Numbered from the stretch's first letter, positions 1 to 12,303 are shown. The stretch: DNA of 64,000 nt from Datnioides undecimradiatus (GCA_008933995.1 WARS01000012.1:744001-808000); one strand, 5' to 3'. Program-made: numbers and translations. Notes: generated from the letters alone by a model not told the origin.

Positions 1-1199
1 AGTGACGAACAAACAGATATAGCCCAAGCGCTAAAGGTGTGGAGATGATGTATGTGTCTACGAGCGCAGAGAGAATGGCTGAGGACTGCGCCAAATGATT
101 ACCAAATGCTCGCAGATGTCACACGAGGCGGGAGATATGCCGCATTAATCTGTGTTGAAATACCTCTGCATTAAGCCAGTAACGCTGCTTAATGTCTGAA
201 CAGTTAAATCTTTCACGATGCAATTTAACACGTCGTATTTTTAGCCACGGGACAGTTTGCAGATGTGGAATTAAATAAAAAAAACAAAAAAAACAACAAC
301 GGCTAGCAAATAAATCACTCAAACAGCTTTTTCAAAGTGTTCCTGAATGATGAAAAAGCCTGTAATCGTTTTCAACGCGTCATCTCGTTAAACTCATGCC
401 ATTCGCGTGAGTTAGTGAATAAGCCATAGTTGCCTATGACCCAGAGGCATGTGCTCAGGCCTTTCATACTGTAGCCTCTTTCTGTCCAGCTGCTTTTCCA
501 GGCCCAGCTGCTAACGGCAAGAAAAAAAAACCCAAAAATCCACAACAAACAGGCCTCGCTTCGGCCCCTCCTCATTGTTGTCGAGAGTTTCCTCCCCCTC
601 TGGTCCTGAGCTGACACCGGGGCCAGCCTTTGGTCTGATTTAAGACCCTGGCCTACTGATGACCCTGTTTGCAGCTCTCTCCCTCCCCTGCTCTATCTCT
701 GGCTCTAGTTTAGCTTGACTTAGGGAAATGCTTGCTCATTCCCTCCACCGCTCATTAATCCAGTGAACAATGAAAGGAGCTGAGCACAAACACTGGTGTG
801 CGTAAATCTTTAATGTGGGAGCTTTTACTTTTCTGTCCTTTGTTTTATGAGGCCAGGGCTTTTGTCATAAACAGATTTTGAAATTTATTTTGTGTCTAAT
901 GCAGCTATAGTCCGAGGGAACAGTTTATTACTTCCAGTGTTTCAGAGTATCGTTTGCACATTATCTGTTTTCCTGTCACAGGCTGGGAATCATAGCGATC
1001 CTGACTTTCCTCCTCTTGACTTTTTGGCATTAGAGTGCGTGTTTGGTGATTCATTCGCTCCCAGTGAACGTCATTACTTTAAGACAAATGACCAACCCTT
1101 GACCTTGACACTCGGACTCTTGCTGCAGCTATTAGACATAGATGTGTAGCCTCTAAATACATAAATATATTATTTATGCATGCTTAAGTTACTGCTATT
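1..1199. other. Non-coding, nothing specific seen
   Basis: No convincing exon, RNA gene or transposon is visible. An A-rich low-complexity tract lies at about 277-300 and another short A run near 521-529. The open frames here (up to 85 codons) have no recognisable domain and are treated as chance. Confidence 0.6.
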
Positions 1200-1540
1200 G
1201 TTGTCTCAGCACAGACAAAGGCCAGAGCTGTGGCCTTGGGCCAGGCGGCAGCACACTTTGTCATGGTTTTTCACTCTCATGCATAATTAAAAAACTTAAA
1301 TTACTTGCCATGTACAAAATTATAATGCTGCGGGAAACAGACTACATGAAAATTTATTTTCTTTTTCACGAGACTGACAGGAAATCAATTAATCCTGATG
1401 TATTATTTTATGCTGGACAGGCAGTAGGCTCCAGGAGAGAGAGGATGGAGATTGGCTACAGCTGTTCTCATTGGTGCAGCCATATATTATAGCTGGCGTG
1501 TGTGACAGCTTCAGAGGAAAATGGCTGAAGGGTATCAGGC
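1200..1540. promoter_or_regulatory. Candidate conserved non-coding element
   Basis: The block has the texture of a vertebrate enhancer: several AT-core homeodomain-type sites (ATAATTA near 1282, CAATTAATCC near 1386), TGACAG (TALE-type) matches near 1374 and 1503, and no simple or dispersed repeat. That it is regulatory is inferred from motif density; conservation cannot be seen from one sequence. Confidence 0.3.
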
Positions 1541-3830
1541 AGGTGACTCGACTGTAAAAAAGAACAACACTGTGGGATACAAACTGTTTTCAGAGACTGA
1601 TACAAGATTTGTGGTGGTGAAGAGGCACTTTACTGCAGCGCTGCATGTGCTGTAGGTTTTCCCATATTTTCTCCAGCAACGGCTTTCTGTCACTATTTAT
1701 GATGAAGCTTTCTGTAGCTCATGTCATCTTCTGTGTGTGTTTGTGGCATAAGTTGTCGTACAGCTTTTTGTGCTTGGACATTATTTCGAATGTCTTTGTC
1801 CTGAAGTGGCAGCAATCTGTTGTTTATGCTTCTGTCATTCAGGTTTTATGAGATTCTTACGTTTGTTGGCGTAGTTTCTGTAAAATGTAACAAACTTGTG
1901 TAAATCTTTGAGTCACGACACTGTAAAATGTCATATTTTACTGGATATAGGTAATAATCTGCTATACCTCATTCAGCAGCACTCTATAATTTATAATGAA
2001 GAGCTCAGTTGGTGTAATTTGAGTGTGATTGAGTGTTACTTTATGTCCTGCTTAGCAAACAGCTGTTTGCTAAAGCTACTGAGTTATATTTAAGAAATGT
2101 AATGAAATTAGTTTGTACTTCCCAGCATGCATTGTCTTTCAGCAAATCTGACTGCCTTCAAATTGAAGAAACGTAACACGATGCACACTTATGTGCTCAC
2201 GGCCACATCTTTTCCCTGATAAAACGAAAAACTATGCTAACCATGACGACGATTAGCATCCACTCCAGCTGCAAGTCAACAGTGGTAGATGTTTTCAGAT
2301 GGCTGCTCACAAGACATCACAACACATACATCACCACAACAAGGAAACGTTGTTAATGAATGTATTTGCCAAGTCGCAAGATGCTGGTAGCGTTTCTGCT
2401 AAATGTCCACCGACTGTGTGTTTCTGCCTTTTTTCCCTGCTTTATCTGCTCTTGTAATACAATATCCACACTCTCGGCAAATGAAACATGATTAAACGTT
2501 TGTTTGCGGAACAAAAATGCATCACTTCCCTCACTGGAAAAATTGCTGGCAGTCAGTACGATCCAGGCAGCGATTACAACTCCCATCAAACGCGACTGGC
2601 AAAACAGATGAGTTGTATATGAGCGTAATTTTTTGGAGACAGAGTTTGTCAAAAGCTGAAATGATTTCGGCTGAGAGATAACCCAGAGAGGTCAGATCTG
2701 GCGTGTGGAAACAGCTGTTGGCTGAACATCACTGTCTGGAGTTTAACTGGTCAAGTCTCATACTGGAGCGATGAAAGCCAGAGACCCACTGCGCTGACAT
2801 CAAGATCGAGTAACAGCCGTGATGAACTGTAGCGCCGTGTCACCTCACACGCGTCAGGACCAAACAATTGCACTGGAGCTCATTGCAAAGACTGCAGCCA
2901 ACTAGCACGTTCACTCCGCCCGCATGAGGAGAAGTAAGTCTCCATACCATCAGGTGGTGGTAATCTGCATTTGTTATTCAAAAAGGGAAACTAGTTTCAC
3001 ACTAGTCTTGCTTACCACAGTTTTGCAAGCTAGCTACTTTTAGCTGATTCTGATAAAGAAAATAGCACTAGCGTCTTCAGTTCTTGGTCTTCTGGTTGTG
3101 GAAGACGAAGGAAGAGGCAGGGTAGAATAAAAAGAAGAAATTGGTAAATGGGCGAATCGTGGATAGGCTTTTCTGAACTGCTGAGCTAAACAGCCAAACG
3201 ACGTGATCTTCCTCTGATGGGCTCCGGCGCTTGAATCTTCTGCAGACACATCGACATTTACCTCCACGTTGTTATTCTTCTTAGTTGATTTAAAAAGCAA
3301 ATATCTGCTGTCAAGTGGAACAGCCCATAATAAATGTGCCTGGTTGCTGGTTCGCTAGTTGCACGGCAGCATATGATTGGTTTATCACCCTGGGTTCTTC
3401 TTAATGGGCGCTTTTTATGAATGAAGGGAGATGCAGCCACTCAGTTCTTGTTTACAGCCAGATGAAGTGCGCATTTGCTCACCTTCCTACATCATCGCAG
3501 TCAATATATCAAGCCGTAAATATTTGTTTGTTTCTCTAAAGACTGTAGAGGCAGGTGGCCACAATTATGGCAAAACTTAAAATGTATCCCCTACTATCAT
3601 ATCTATAGTATCTATTAATGTAGGAGTCTGTTATTTAGTGGTTGTGTCATGCACGGCTTGAACAGTTGAACACAACTGAAATTACAGAATAATCTTATAT
3701 CACATTTATATTATACAAAGGTCAGAATAATTAGAAATGTCTTCTGCGAGACACATTGAAAACGCATAGAGGAAATGACTTTGGCAAAGCATTTTAAAGT
3801 GACAAAATGCGATATCCGCTGGATTATGAG
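1541..3830. other. Non-coding, nothing specific seen
   Basis: Mostly AT-rich unique-looking sequence with T-rich stretches at 1640-1860. Frames of up to 99 codons occur on both strands but show no domain, no codon bias and no splice context. The GA/CT-rich patch at about 3060-3140 may be degraded repeat but I cannot assign a family. Confidence 0.5.
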
Positions 3831-3877
3831 CCCACCCACACACCCGCCCACCCACCCAGCCAGCCAGCCAGCGAGCG
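3831..3877. repeat. Imperfect tetranucleotide repeat (CCCA/CCAG)n
   Basis: Runs of CCCA units pass into four CCAG/CAGC units. On the minus strand it encodes a glycine/tryptophan-rich string in two frames, which explains the unusual composition of the short open frames crossing it. Confidence 0.9.
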
Positions 3878-4884
3878 TTGCATTCAAAATTACTTGTACG
3901 GATGACATGTGAGGTGACGCACACCAGATAACACAATGCAGAGTCCTGCAGAGGTCAGATAACACTCCACCGTCGAAGCCATAATACTCACAGCCGCAAC
4001 ATCAGCGACGCCGAACACACAAAATAAAAGGAATTGTGAGCGATTCGGGAAACTGACGGCAGACGGGTTGGGTTTTTTTTTTTTCCCCTTCTTCTTCTTC
4101 TTTGGGTTAATTCATTGGATGAAACGCTGTGGCACATGATGTGTCATATATCAAAGGCAGGGCATCAGTAATCTTTGCTCAAGGGCATGGATAACAGGCA
4201 GATAGACATGTGAATGAGATGGAGGAGGAGGGGGTGGTGGTGGTGAGCGACTCATCCCTTTCTGCCATCACCACAGAGACGATAGAGGAAGATTTATGGG
4301 ACATCAAGGACCACATACTAGCAGGCTGACCATCTTATATGTGAAGCCCTCTCTCCTGCAACCTCCGGCTTGTTTTTTTTTAAAAATCACAACACCTTAG
4401 CAAACAGTTGACTCACGTATTAGATTTTTAGGAACATCATTTTTTTTTCCCCCACTCCAAAGTCAGCCATATTGTTTTCATTAGTAATGGCATCCACAGT
4501 TATCAGACCTTCGTCACTCTCGCTGCTATGAGCTCTCTTTTCACCCCAACGTCGAATCCAACTCTTTTAAAGTTGTCCCCCGACTGATCGTACCTCACTG
4601 GGTTCCAGTTAAATGATTGACACTGATAAAACCACATGACTAACGCTGTGTTTGGGCTGCCTGACACATATATCCGTCTCACGGTGCGCGCTTGAAGTAA
4701 TCTTACAACAACCATCAAATTTCTCCAGGGATTTCCAAACAAAGAGCTTTAACACAAGCATATCTAATGTTCAGGATATCTGTATTTGTTTTTACACATT
4801 AGCAACCCATTGAGGTTCGATAAACACAGATGGTTTGGAGTCCGTCCAGTTTCCAAAAGTACGGCACAAAGCACAATAGTCTTA
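3878..4884. other. Non-coding with low-complexity tracts and one TALE-type site
   Basis: A T12 tract at 4073-4084 runs into CTT units to about 4101; GGA/GGT triplets occupy about 4221-4245; a T9 tract sits at 4373-4381. At 4614-4622 the sequence TGATTGACA matches the PBX-MEIS consensus except at its last base. No gene is visible. Confidence 0.55.
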
Positions 4885-5150
4885 CGCATTATTTAATTAC
4901 AGTCATCTGTAATGCTGTCACTTTGACTCCACCTTTGTTGCGTGACACGGCGCTGAAATGCTAAACAAAGTCTCGCACGCCAGAGCTGTTTGACAGAAAT
5001 TAGGAACAGTAATACCTATACATTTTAATTGAGTGTGATCCCTGAAGTAGCGCCGTTATGGCCCGTCTGATGGGATGTAATCTGATCCGCCGTGATTGCA
5101 ACCGTGAGGACAGATAATCACTGAGGTGCTCGGTGTCATTTGATGAATCC
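4885..5150. promoter_or_regulatory. Candidate conserved non-coding element
   Basis: Dense AT-core sites (TTTAATTACAG near 4891, TTTTAATTGAG near 5025), TTTGACAG near 4989 and CAGATAATCA near 5112 (GATA/paired-type) within repeat-free sequence. The role is inferred from motif content alone. Confidence 0.3.
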
Positions 5151-6714
5151 CCGACTTTCCTGGAAGAGAAGTCGTCACATCTGCCTAACAGGTCACAGAA
5201 GATGTCTGAGGATCACAGCTGGTGCCCTCCCCTGAGACACATTCATGTGTTAGCATCAGTCATTACAAAAAGTCTTTATAAATTAAAACGTTCCAGCTCC
5301 CTTTGGGTGTATCAGTGGCACCGTTCACAGCTGAATTATCTTGGATTGCTTTTGAATTAGGAATTAAGATGTGCTGTTTCTGGTGGGACTACAGGAATGT
5401 GACTTTGCTGTTTTGAGCTAAAGCACAAGTCTTTATTGCTCTACACTGCCAGGTAGAGCTTTTTGGCAGACATCAGCACACGTATCCTCAGGGCGCAAGA
5501 AGAAACCGTTCTGCCCAGCCCCCAGTAATTTCAGGTAACAATCACAGTGCAGGTCCAAGCCTCAGCACAGCTTACACTTGTATCTTTGCCGTCTTTGATA
5601 CTGACGACAAAAGACGTGTAAAAGAGCCAAGTGCTGAATGTCCTGGGATTTAAAAAAGGAGGCATTTTTGCTCTGGTGTTTGTCTGCGCACACTCTGCAT
5701 CAGATTCAGTCAATCACGCTGCACTTTGGATGCTCCCTGTGGCGAAGAGACGCCATCTTTCACATAACTCTGCTAATTGACCCGAGTGACCGTGGAGAAC
5801 TGGGTGAATTATAACATCTACGGCAAGCGCTCACTTGTTACATAGCAGCGAAAGGAGTCTTGTGAAAGACCGTGAGCAAATTTCGGAAGAAAGCACCCAT
5901 TCTACAATTAATTTAGTTGAGTCGGTTGTGAGTAAGCATGTTTAGTCTTTACTCGGGTTACCTCCATGGCCTTGTGATATAGATTGCAGTCAAGGAACAG
6001 AAACAGGACAAACCACAACCTCGGTGTGTATCAGGTTTCTTGCCAGGAACTATTGAACTTTTCTTTGACAGGTCATTCAGACTGTGACAGAAGCGAAAGG
6101 ACAGTGGGATCAACTTAAAAGCCGGGAAACAAAGTGAGACTGTCGACTGTGCTTCACATCTGATCCGCCGCAGATGCGCCGCTCGGTGTTCACGTACCTG
6201 TCAGGGGCTGTGAGCGGAGGGAGGAAGCGGCTGCGTTCGTCTGGTGATATCCTTCCTGTCCGCAGCGGCAAGAGAGAACGCCCTGCTCACACAAAGGGTA
6301 GCCTCACTCCTTCGCGCTGTTTATTTTTAGTCATAACATCCACTACAATTGAAAGTATGGGTCAAGGTGAGGCTAGGACACTTGTGAGGGGAGGGTGCCT
6401 GAGGAACAACAAACAGATGTTCTTTGATGATAATTGCAGAGAAGGGAAAAGGAGTGCGGAGGGCAGGCTCGTAAAGCACTCACTTGTTGAGGCTGTCCCT
6501 CCTGCCTCCTGCCCCCTCTGAAGCCCTGTGGTGGTATGTTGTTTAGCCCCAGGAGTCGGAGTAGGCCTGCTGGTGCCATTACCCTTACCCGCCAGAGGTG
6601 ACATCTGCTAGTAGTAGCAGCCACAAATTTGAATGCCAATATCCTCGCCTTGAACCGACCTGGAAACGCAGGGAAAAAAAAAAAAGTTTGTGTCAGTCAG
6701 TGACAATCTTTCTT
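5151..6714. other. Non-coding, nothing specific seen
   Basis: Unique-looking sequence. An open frame of 115 codons at 6174-6521 and overlapping minus-strand frames lie in a locally GC-richer patch (about 6170-6600) and have no recognisable domain. An A12 tract lies at 6674-6685. Confidence 0.5.
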
Positions 6715-6985
6715 AACATGAAAGGTTAGGGAGCCACAGCCCTTAATCAAGTGTGGCTGTCAGCAGGCGCCCTTTAAAATGGAGCTGTAAAGACAGGCTG
6801 CCAGCGTTACAGCCGATGAGCGCTAGCACTGAGTGATTGATTTGTGTAAATCATTTTCTTTTTTTGCTCTCTGCCTCTCTTTTACGAGCATCAGTAGCGG
6901 CGGAGGATGGTGAGGATACCATCATGGGATTAAGTATAGCTTCTCCAGGCTGTCCTGGTGATTAATGAGCTGCCACCACATTCCC
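6715..6985. promoter_or_regulatory. Candidate conserved non-coding element
   Basis: Contains TTAATCAAGTGTGGCTGTCAG (an AT-core site beside an NKX-type CAAGTG and a CTGTCA TALE-type site) near 6742, a PBX-HOX-type TGATTGAT at 6834-6841 and GATTAATGAGCTGCC near 6960. It is free of recognisable repeats. Regulatory function is inferred. Confidence 0.35.
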
Positions 6986-8080
6986 AACTGTCACTAAGAG
7001 GAGCATAGGTTCAAACCATGTCTAGACTGATGATGCAAAGGATAACAATCAGTTGTGTCATCGTGTCATTAATGCCCTGTACTTCTGATGTTGATTTAGC
7101 AAGTTTACAATCACCTTCAGGGGACTGGGAGCTCACTCCTGCAAAATATACTGAGCAGATTTAAGAGCAGAATGTACATTACTTTGGATGTTTGGGTTAG
7201 CATCCATGTTGTTTAACATTTTGTTGTAGTGCTAGTGTATAAGTTTTAATACTTTAGCCTTGCCTCTTCAACATTAGCTTTAGCTAGTAGGCCTTTCTAT
7301 AGTTTTATCTCAAAAAGATTCAAAATTCAGGCTCCAAGAGGTCCAGTTAGAGAAAATTCCCTCTAGCGACGGTCCAGAACATTGTAATGTCATGCGTTGT
7401 GACTCGGTGCCATGCAAAATATTTCATTTTCTCTGACCTCAGTTCAGATTTGATGTGTTCGGGTGTGTTAGCTCCAAAGATGCTCCGTGTCTAGTAGTGT
7501 TGCTTCACATTGCCGCTTTCAATAATGGCCGCAGTCTCAGATATGAAATACACTGGTTTTGAGCTGCCTGTGGGAGGAATGAACATGTTAGAGTCTGTTC
7601 ATCTGTTCAAATACTGTTTTCACTGTCTGCTTTTCCTCTTTTCAAAGCATGTTATGTGAAATTTCTTTTCACTGACTCATTTATTCCTCTGACTGTAGTC
7701 TCTGGTCTCACCTTTGATTGGCTGAGGCCGTTCACATGCGATGATTTACACTGTATGTAACAGCTCTGTGAGTTTTCTGGGCCAATAAACCACTGGCATT
7801 AATGCTATAAATGTTTCACAGGAAGGATGGCATTTGAGTCTGGTTCCAGTGCAGAGGATGGACATGGGTAGCATGCTTTACAATTATTTTGCTAACAAGT
7901 GATAGCGTCCCCCTTGACTTCCCCTTAAATCTACTGCACATTGACTTTAGCATTATGTTTTCAGTTGCTCTAGGTGTTTCCCATCACCTCTGTCCTCATT
8001 TCCCTATTCTTGTATACAGGCTTCATACAACAGCGCTAGCATACTGCATTAAAAAGCACGTGGCATGGAAAAAGTGTTGA
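6986..8080. other. Non-coding, nothing specific seen
   Basis: AT-rich sequence without microsatellites or recognisable transposons. GCTAGT/TTAGCT words at 7230-7290 and 8035-8080 are common in fish repeats, but not enough is left to assign a family. Confidence 0.5.
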
Positions 8081-8100
8081 GCTAGCTAGCTAGCTAGCTA
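8081..8100. repeat. (GCTA)5 microsatellite
   Basis: Five perfect GCTA units, self-complementary, just before GGATTAGCG. Short enough to be stable, but a plausible length polymorphism. Confidence 0.95.
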
Positions 8101-8689
8101 GGATTAGCGTCCCACAACTTACACTCCTTTATCTTGTCTTCAATCCATGTGTGTGTGTTCACTATCAGCCTAGTGTGCTGTTTGTATCCTTCGATTATGC
8201 AGTAACGCTAACTTGACTAGCAAAAAGAAGGAACAAGAAGGAAATACTCCTGTCCAACTCAGTCATGCTACTTTGCAGACCAGAGTTTCCTCAGATTGAG
8301 TTTTGAAGTGAACTTGGTCAGATCAATGTGCTTCATCTAATACTCGCAGTCTCAGGCTTCTTCTTTTTTTTTTTTTTTTTAAACCTTCCAGCAAAGAGAT
8401 TTGCGGCGTATGGACACTATCACACGCCTGCTTTTTAATTAGTTCTTTTTTATCTCCGGTATTGACAGAAACGTCGGCCTCGTCTCACAGCCAGCTGTCG
8501 GTCTTGTTCTCCAGACCCTCCAGAGATTCTTTATGTCTTGTTTTAGGGATCGTCCCTTGTAATGTCTCCTGACCTTTTGCGTTGAACCAGAGAGCCGGGC
8601 GGAGAGCTGCAGGGAGAGCAGGAACGAGGAAAATTGAGCCGCTCTACATCTATCTCTCCCAAAGGAGTGTCGTGTTTCTCTTTCCACCA
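8101..8689. other. Non-coding with a poly-T tract
   Basis: A T17 tract lies at 8364-8380, followed by AAACC. A TTTTTAATTAG word near 8431 is a single homeodomain-type site. An 83-codon minus-strand frame (8439-8690) has no recognisable domain. Confidence 0.55.
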
Positions 8690-9075
8690 TTTATTTGAAA
8701 GCTATCATTTCCTGGGATTCATCGCTGAAAAATGGCATTGATTCACCGGATGATAGATGCTAAGTGTCCTTCTATCGACATGCCTATTGACAGGCCTGTG
8801 TAAATTCTGCATCCTATAACCCCTCCGGATAAATGATACACCTTGTGAACAGGGAGGATGTAGCTCAGTCGATGGCGGCGTCTGAGCATCTCCTACAGTG
8901 GCGGGTATCACTTCTGACCAGCGTGATTCATTTTGTCAGAAAGCACCTTATCAGTCACTGTGCTGAATAATTAAACAAAATAAGACTGACGGGCGAAAAC
9001 GTCCCTCAGCGAAGGGATGCGGGCTGAGAAATAAGGAAGGCTGCAGAGGCTTTTATTCAGCTCCGTGCTGCAGCT
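8690..9075. promoter_or_regulatory. Candidate conserved non-coding element(s)
   Basis: Two motif-rich parts, 8690-8850 (GGCATTGATTCACCGGATGA, ATTGACAGGCC) and 8930-9075 (GAATAATTAAAC, TTTGTCAGAAAG), flank a tRNA-like word that I reject as a gene. Weak case based on composition only. Confidence 0.25.
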
Positions 9076-9975
9076 ATCGTGCGAAGGTCAAATCTTAATC
9101 TAAAGATGTTTTTGAATCTAATATCCCTGTCTGGGAAAGTTTGCTGTAGCATTAAAATGACTTATGTAAAGCTTTAAAGCTACTGCATGTGCTGTGAAGC
9201 AACTCGTTTCTTTACTGCATTGTTTACAAGGGCTATTTTTCTTTGACTCTGTGAGGTTTATTGCATCTTAATCTTACCCTTTTGTAGCACTGCCTGCAAG
9301 GACGTTAAATAATGTCCCACTGCCAACCGTTTTCTCCATCTCAATTTGTTTTATAGTAATACACAATTTAACCTTCAGAATAGCATTTGCAGGTTCATAA
9401 CACTTGGAGCAGGTGTAATTTTTCTAACAAACAGAGCTGCAATGTGACCCTATTTATCTCTGTTTCTTATAATGCATTGTATTAATCTGTGGGCCATTCA
9501 TGACCCATTATTTCAGCAGGACAATAATTCACTCTTATTGTTCAGCCTCTACTACTGGAGGAAATCTTTCTGGTCCAGTTGTGCTTTCATGCGCTACCGT
9601 GTAGCTGTTGTGTGGGATCTGTGGGAGTTTGCCTTTGTGGCTTTTTCCACAAGAATCTCTGAACCGTCATCTGTTATGGAGAATGAAATGGGCTCTTGCG
9701 GTTCAGCCTCTTGAAAATGTGAATTTCATGGCTTGACTTATCACAGTGATTTGTTTTGGAGGCCTTTCTTCTGTAAACACCACAGGTGATCTAAATATGC
9801 CATATGATTTCACACAGGAGACATGATTATAGATCTACACACAGCTTGTAGGTGTGAGCGGTCAAACAATCTGTGATCCATTTTAAACAAGGGATCAACC
9901 GAAAGTCGTAATAGTATTTAAACAGGATAATCCTCACATTCTCATGAAGAAGACCTTTAAACCGAGGCTGCAGCT
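9076..9975. other. Non-coding, nothing specific seen
   Basis: T-rich sequence with an 80-codon open frame (9472-9714) that lacks any domain. Short AT-core words occur (ACATGATTATAGATC near 9820), but no clear element boundary is visible. Confidence 0.5.
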
Positions 9976-10390
9976 GTGTGGTTGCTGCAAGTCAAACCTC
10001 CCCGCCAACGTTTCTCCCCCTTGTTCCGAAGATAAATTAGCGGCTTCTAAATAATGCAGTGAACCCTAATTCTCTTTGATTAGTAGTGAGTTAGATGATG
10101 GCGACCCATTGAAATTGGTCATCAGCATAAATAACGAGCGAATGAACTGATAAAATGCAGAGTCCTCGGCCATCATAAATCAAATGGAATCCACTGGCCG
10201 TGGAAGCGGGTGGAATTAGAAGTCCATGCTCCTATTAATTATGTTGCCTTGTGAAGGCGACAGCGTGATAAATCAGCGCTGAAAGGCCCTTCACCGGCTC
10301 AGCCTGAGGAGTTAGACTGCCTGCAAATTGCTTTGTGTGTGCTCCTAATTGTTTCTTAAATAACCCTCCTTTTTGAGGCAGGTTGGAAAG
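9976..10390. promoter_or_regulatory. Candidate conserved non-coding element, motif-dense
   Basis: One of the best enhancer-like blocks here: GATAAATTAGCG, CCCTAATTCTC, TTTGATTAGTAG, ATCATAAATCAAATGG, TATTAATTATG (10232-10242), GATAAATCAGCGC and CCTAATTGTTTC follow within 400 bases. There are no simple repeats and no frame of note. The motifs are homeodomain/HOX-CDX-like by general knowledge; function is inferred. Confidence 0.42.
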
Positions 10391-10504
10391 GTAGTCTACC
10401 AAGAAGGGTCAAGGAAGTCAGAGCCACTGCCTCTCTAAGATAACATTATAAGAAATCATCTCTCTCCCCCCAGCCTTCCTCTCCCCGTGTGTGTGAATTA
10501 GTGT

Positions 10505-10915
10505 TAAAAAAACATTAACAGATGGAACCAAACGCTGATCCGTCCAGATAACCCACAATAATAATAACATAAATGAAAAAAACTCTGTTATAGATCCTCA
10601 TGTCCATAGTAATGCTATTCATAGACATAAACACACTTGTGCAGATTAGACTAACAAGTGCCTCGTTATAACACAGGTGCCTGATGTCTTGTTCTCTCTA
10701 ATCCCTCCCTACCTACTGCGGTAACAAACTGGCTTTAATCAATGCATTAATGTGAGAGATGAGAGAAGCCTGGTTAGTCAAGAATTTCATCTACGGTGTA
10801 AATTGTTGATTGTTGAAATCATCCACAATTACAGTAATATAAAATGTGGACAGAAGCCAGTGTGCTTATAAGCATCCATTGTGATAATTTCCCTCTTTGC
10901 CTATTCTTCAGCACG
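10505..10915. promoter_or_regulatory. Candidate conserved non-coding element, motif-dense
   Basis: Repeat-free AT-rich block with GCAGATTAGAC, ACACAGGTGCCTG (E-box CAGGTG), TTTAATCAATGCATTAATG near 10735, and TTGATTGTTGAAATCATCCACAATTAC split over 10806-10832. The spacing of AT-core sites resembles that of developmental enhancers. Conservation unverified. Confidence 0.4.
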
Positions 10916-10959
10916 TTGGAAACACATGCCAGCTCAGTTTCATAACTGCTTTTATTTCA

Positions 10960-11225
10960 TTTCTACGCCCCTCTTGTGTAACATTTTTCCGCAATGGCTT
11001 TTTTTGGTGGCCAAATAACATCAAATGGATTAAATTAAATTACTTCAACTTTTGAGGCATGTAATAACGATCAGTCCTCTGAGGAGCATGTAATTAATGT
11101 GTATACCGAGGCAGTCATGAGCTATTGCTCATTAAACTGCAACCAACTATAAAACTCTGTGAATTTAGCCCAGGAACTTAATTTGTATTTGCTGAGCAGT
11201 GGGCATCGTCTAGCATGAAATGTAG
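10960..11225. promoter_or_regulatory. Candidate conserved non-coding element, motif-dense
   Basis: Contains ATTAAATTAAATTAC near 11030, GGCATGTAATAACG and GAGCATGTAATTAATG (two related GCATGTAAT words at 11058 and 11087), TGCTCATTAAAC and AACTTAATTTG. Third block of the 9976-11225 cluster; only about 50-120 bases separate the blocks. Confidence 0.4.
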
Positions 11226-11388
11226 AGTTTCCAGAGTATTTAGCGGGGATGTGCGGTGAGGTTAAATTGTGTTTGCTGCCTGAAATGCCAGCGGTCATGC
11301 AATGTCAGTGTATGGCTTTGTGTCCGTGTCTGCTGTCAGTGTGTGTGATGAAGGGCTTCAGTGCTTTGATCTACTGACAGCTCAGAGG

Positions 11389-11391
<3 letters not shown>

Positions 11392-11426
<35 letters not shown>
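11392..11426. repeat. (GT)n microsatellite
   Basis: Uninterrupted alternating GT of 35 bases, then a GC interruption. Typical vertebrate dinucleotide repeat. Confidence 0.97.
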
Positions 11427-11430
<4 letters not shown>

Positions 11431-11474
11431 CAGTAGGGTGAGTACTGAACGTTGTCTTTATCGACTGCTTTTTT

Positions 11475-11612
11475 TTTCCCATGATTAACCAGTCGGCCTA
11501 TGAAATGTCAGAAAATAATGATGAATGCCTGTTACAAGTTCCCGAGGACGAAGGTGACGTGTTGGTGTCGCAGTTTCGCTGATTATCAATGCAAAAATAG
11601 ATTATTACACTT
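11475..11612. mobile_element. Family A foldback/MITE-like repeat, fragment
   Basis: The stretch ATTAACCAGTCGGCCTATGA followed by AATGTCAGAAAATAATGATG and AAGTTCCCGAGGACGAAGGT closely resembles the widespread fish repeat whose ends are rich in ATCGATTAAT and whose interior holds AAATGTCAGAAAAT and CCCAAGGTGACGT (recognised from memory). A closing GATTATCAATGCAAAAATAG suggests the middle was deleted. Non-coding, non-autonomous. Confidence 0.7.
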
Positions 11613-11699
11613 TCACTGAAGTTTTAGAAAACTGCAAGTTAACTGTAAAACTCCATCATTTTAAAATATAAAAATTCCTGTAACAGTAAAAATCTCATG

Positions 11700-12070
11700 G
11701 ACCCACTGTTGGTGGGAGTCTCCAGCCCTTTTCATGCAACCTGTCAAAGGCTGAAGCAGAGATAGCAACAGATCCAAGTCTAATTCCAAAGGGTGGGCTT
11801 GGTGATGTTTTGATAGCATGTTATACGTGCGACCCACCACCAGGCGATTTATAAAGCAGCTAACAGCAGTTAGCGGGGAGACACTGACGTCCAGGAACTG
11901 ACGAGCAGAAGAGGAGATCAACTGTCAAATACCAGGTTTGGTATGAGGTGTATGATATATGTTAGAATACACACCAAACAAACACCTTGCTTGCACACTG
12001 AGGCAGCTTCTTGCTGCTGTTGTTTGGTTTAGCGACGACAGTTCGGTCGCCTTTAGGTCAGTATTGCATG
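11700..12070. repeat. Possible dispersed repeat (unassigned)
   Basis: GCAGCTAACAGCAGTTAGCG, CCTTGCTTGCACACTGAGGC and TTGGTTTAGCGACGACAG resemble words I associate with dispersed fish repeats, but I cannot name the family or its ends. An 86-codon minus-strand frame (11661-11921) crosses it and is not considered a gene. Confidence 0.3.
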
Positions 12071-12303
12071 ATCTTCTGTTGTTGGAACTCTCTTCTTATC
12101 ACATATAATGACCCTAATAGGCCATTGTATATTTTCATTATTGAGTAATTCATAATTATTTTGTGTGGTCAGAAGTACTCATTATAGTTTCCCACCATTC
12201 AGCGTGATGTAATCCACTCAGTTTACCATCAAATATGACAGAGAAGAAGCAAATTTCCAGATTTGAGAAACTGAGATGTTGTTGATTCATTTTACCTGTT
12301 AAC

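Noticed and set aside
8852-8880. tRNA-like 5' half (GGATGTAGCTCAGTCGATGG, resembling an A box)
   Set aside because: No B box (GGTTCGAATCC type) or matching acceptor stem follows at the right distance, so it is neither a tRNA nor a recognisable SINE head.
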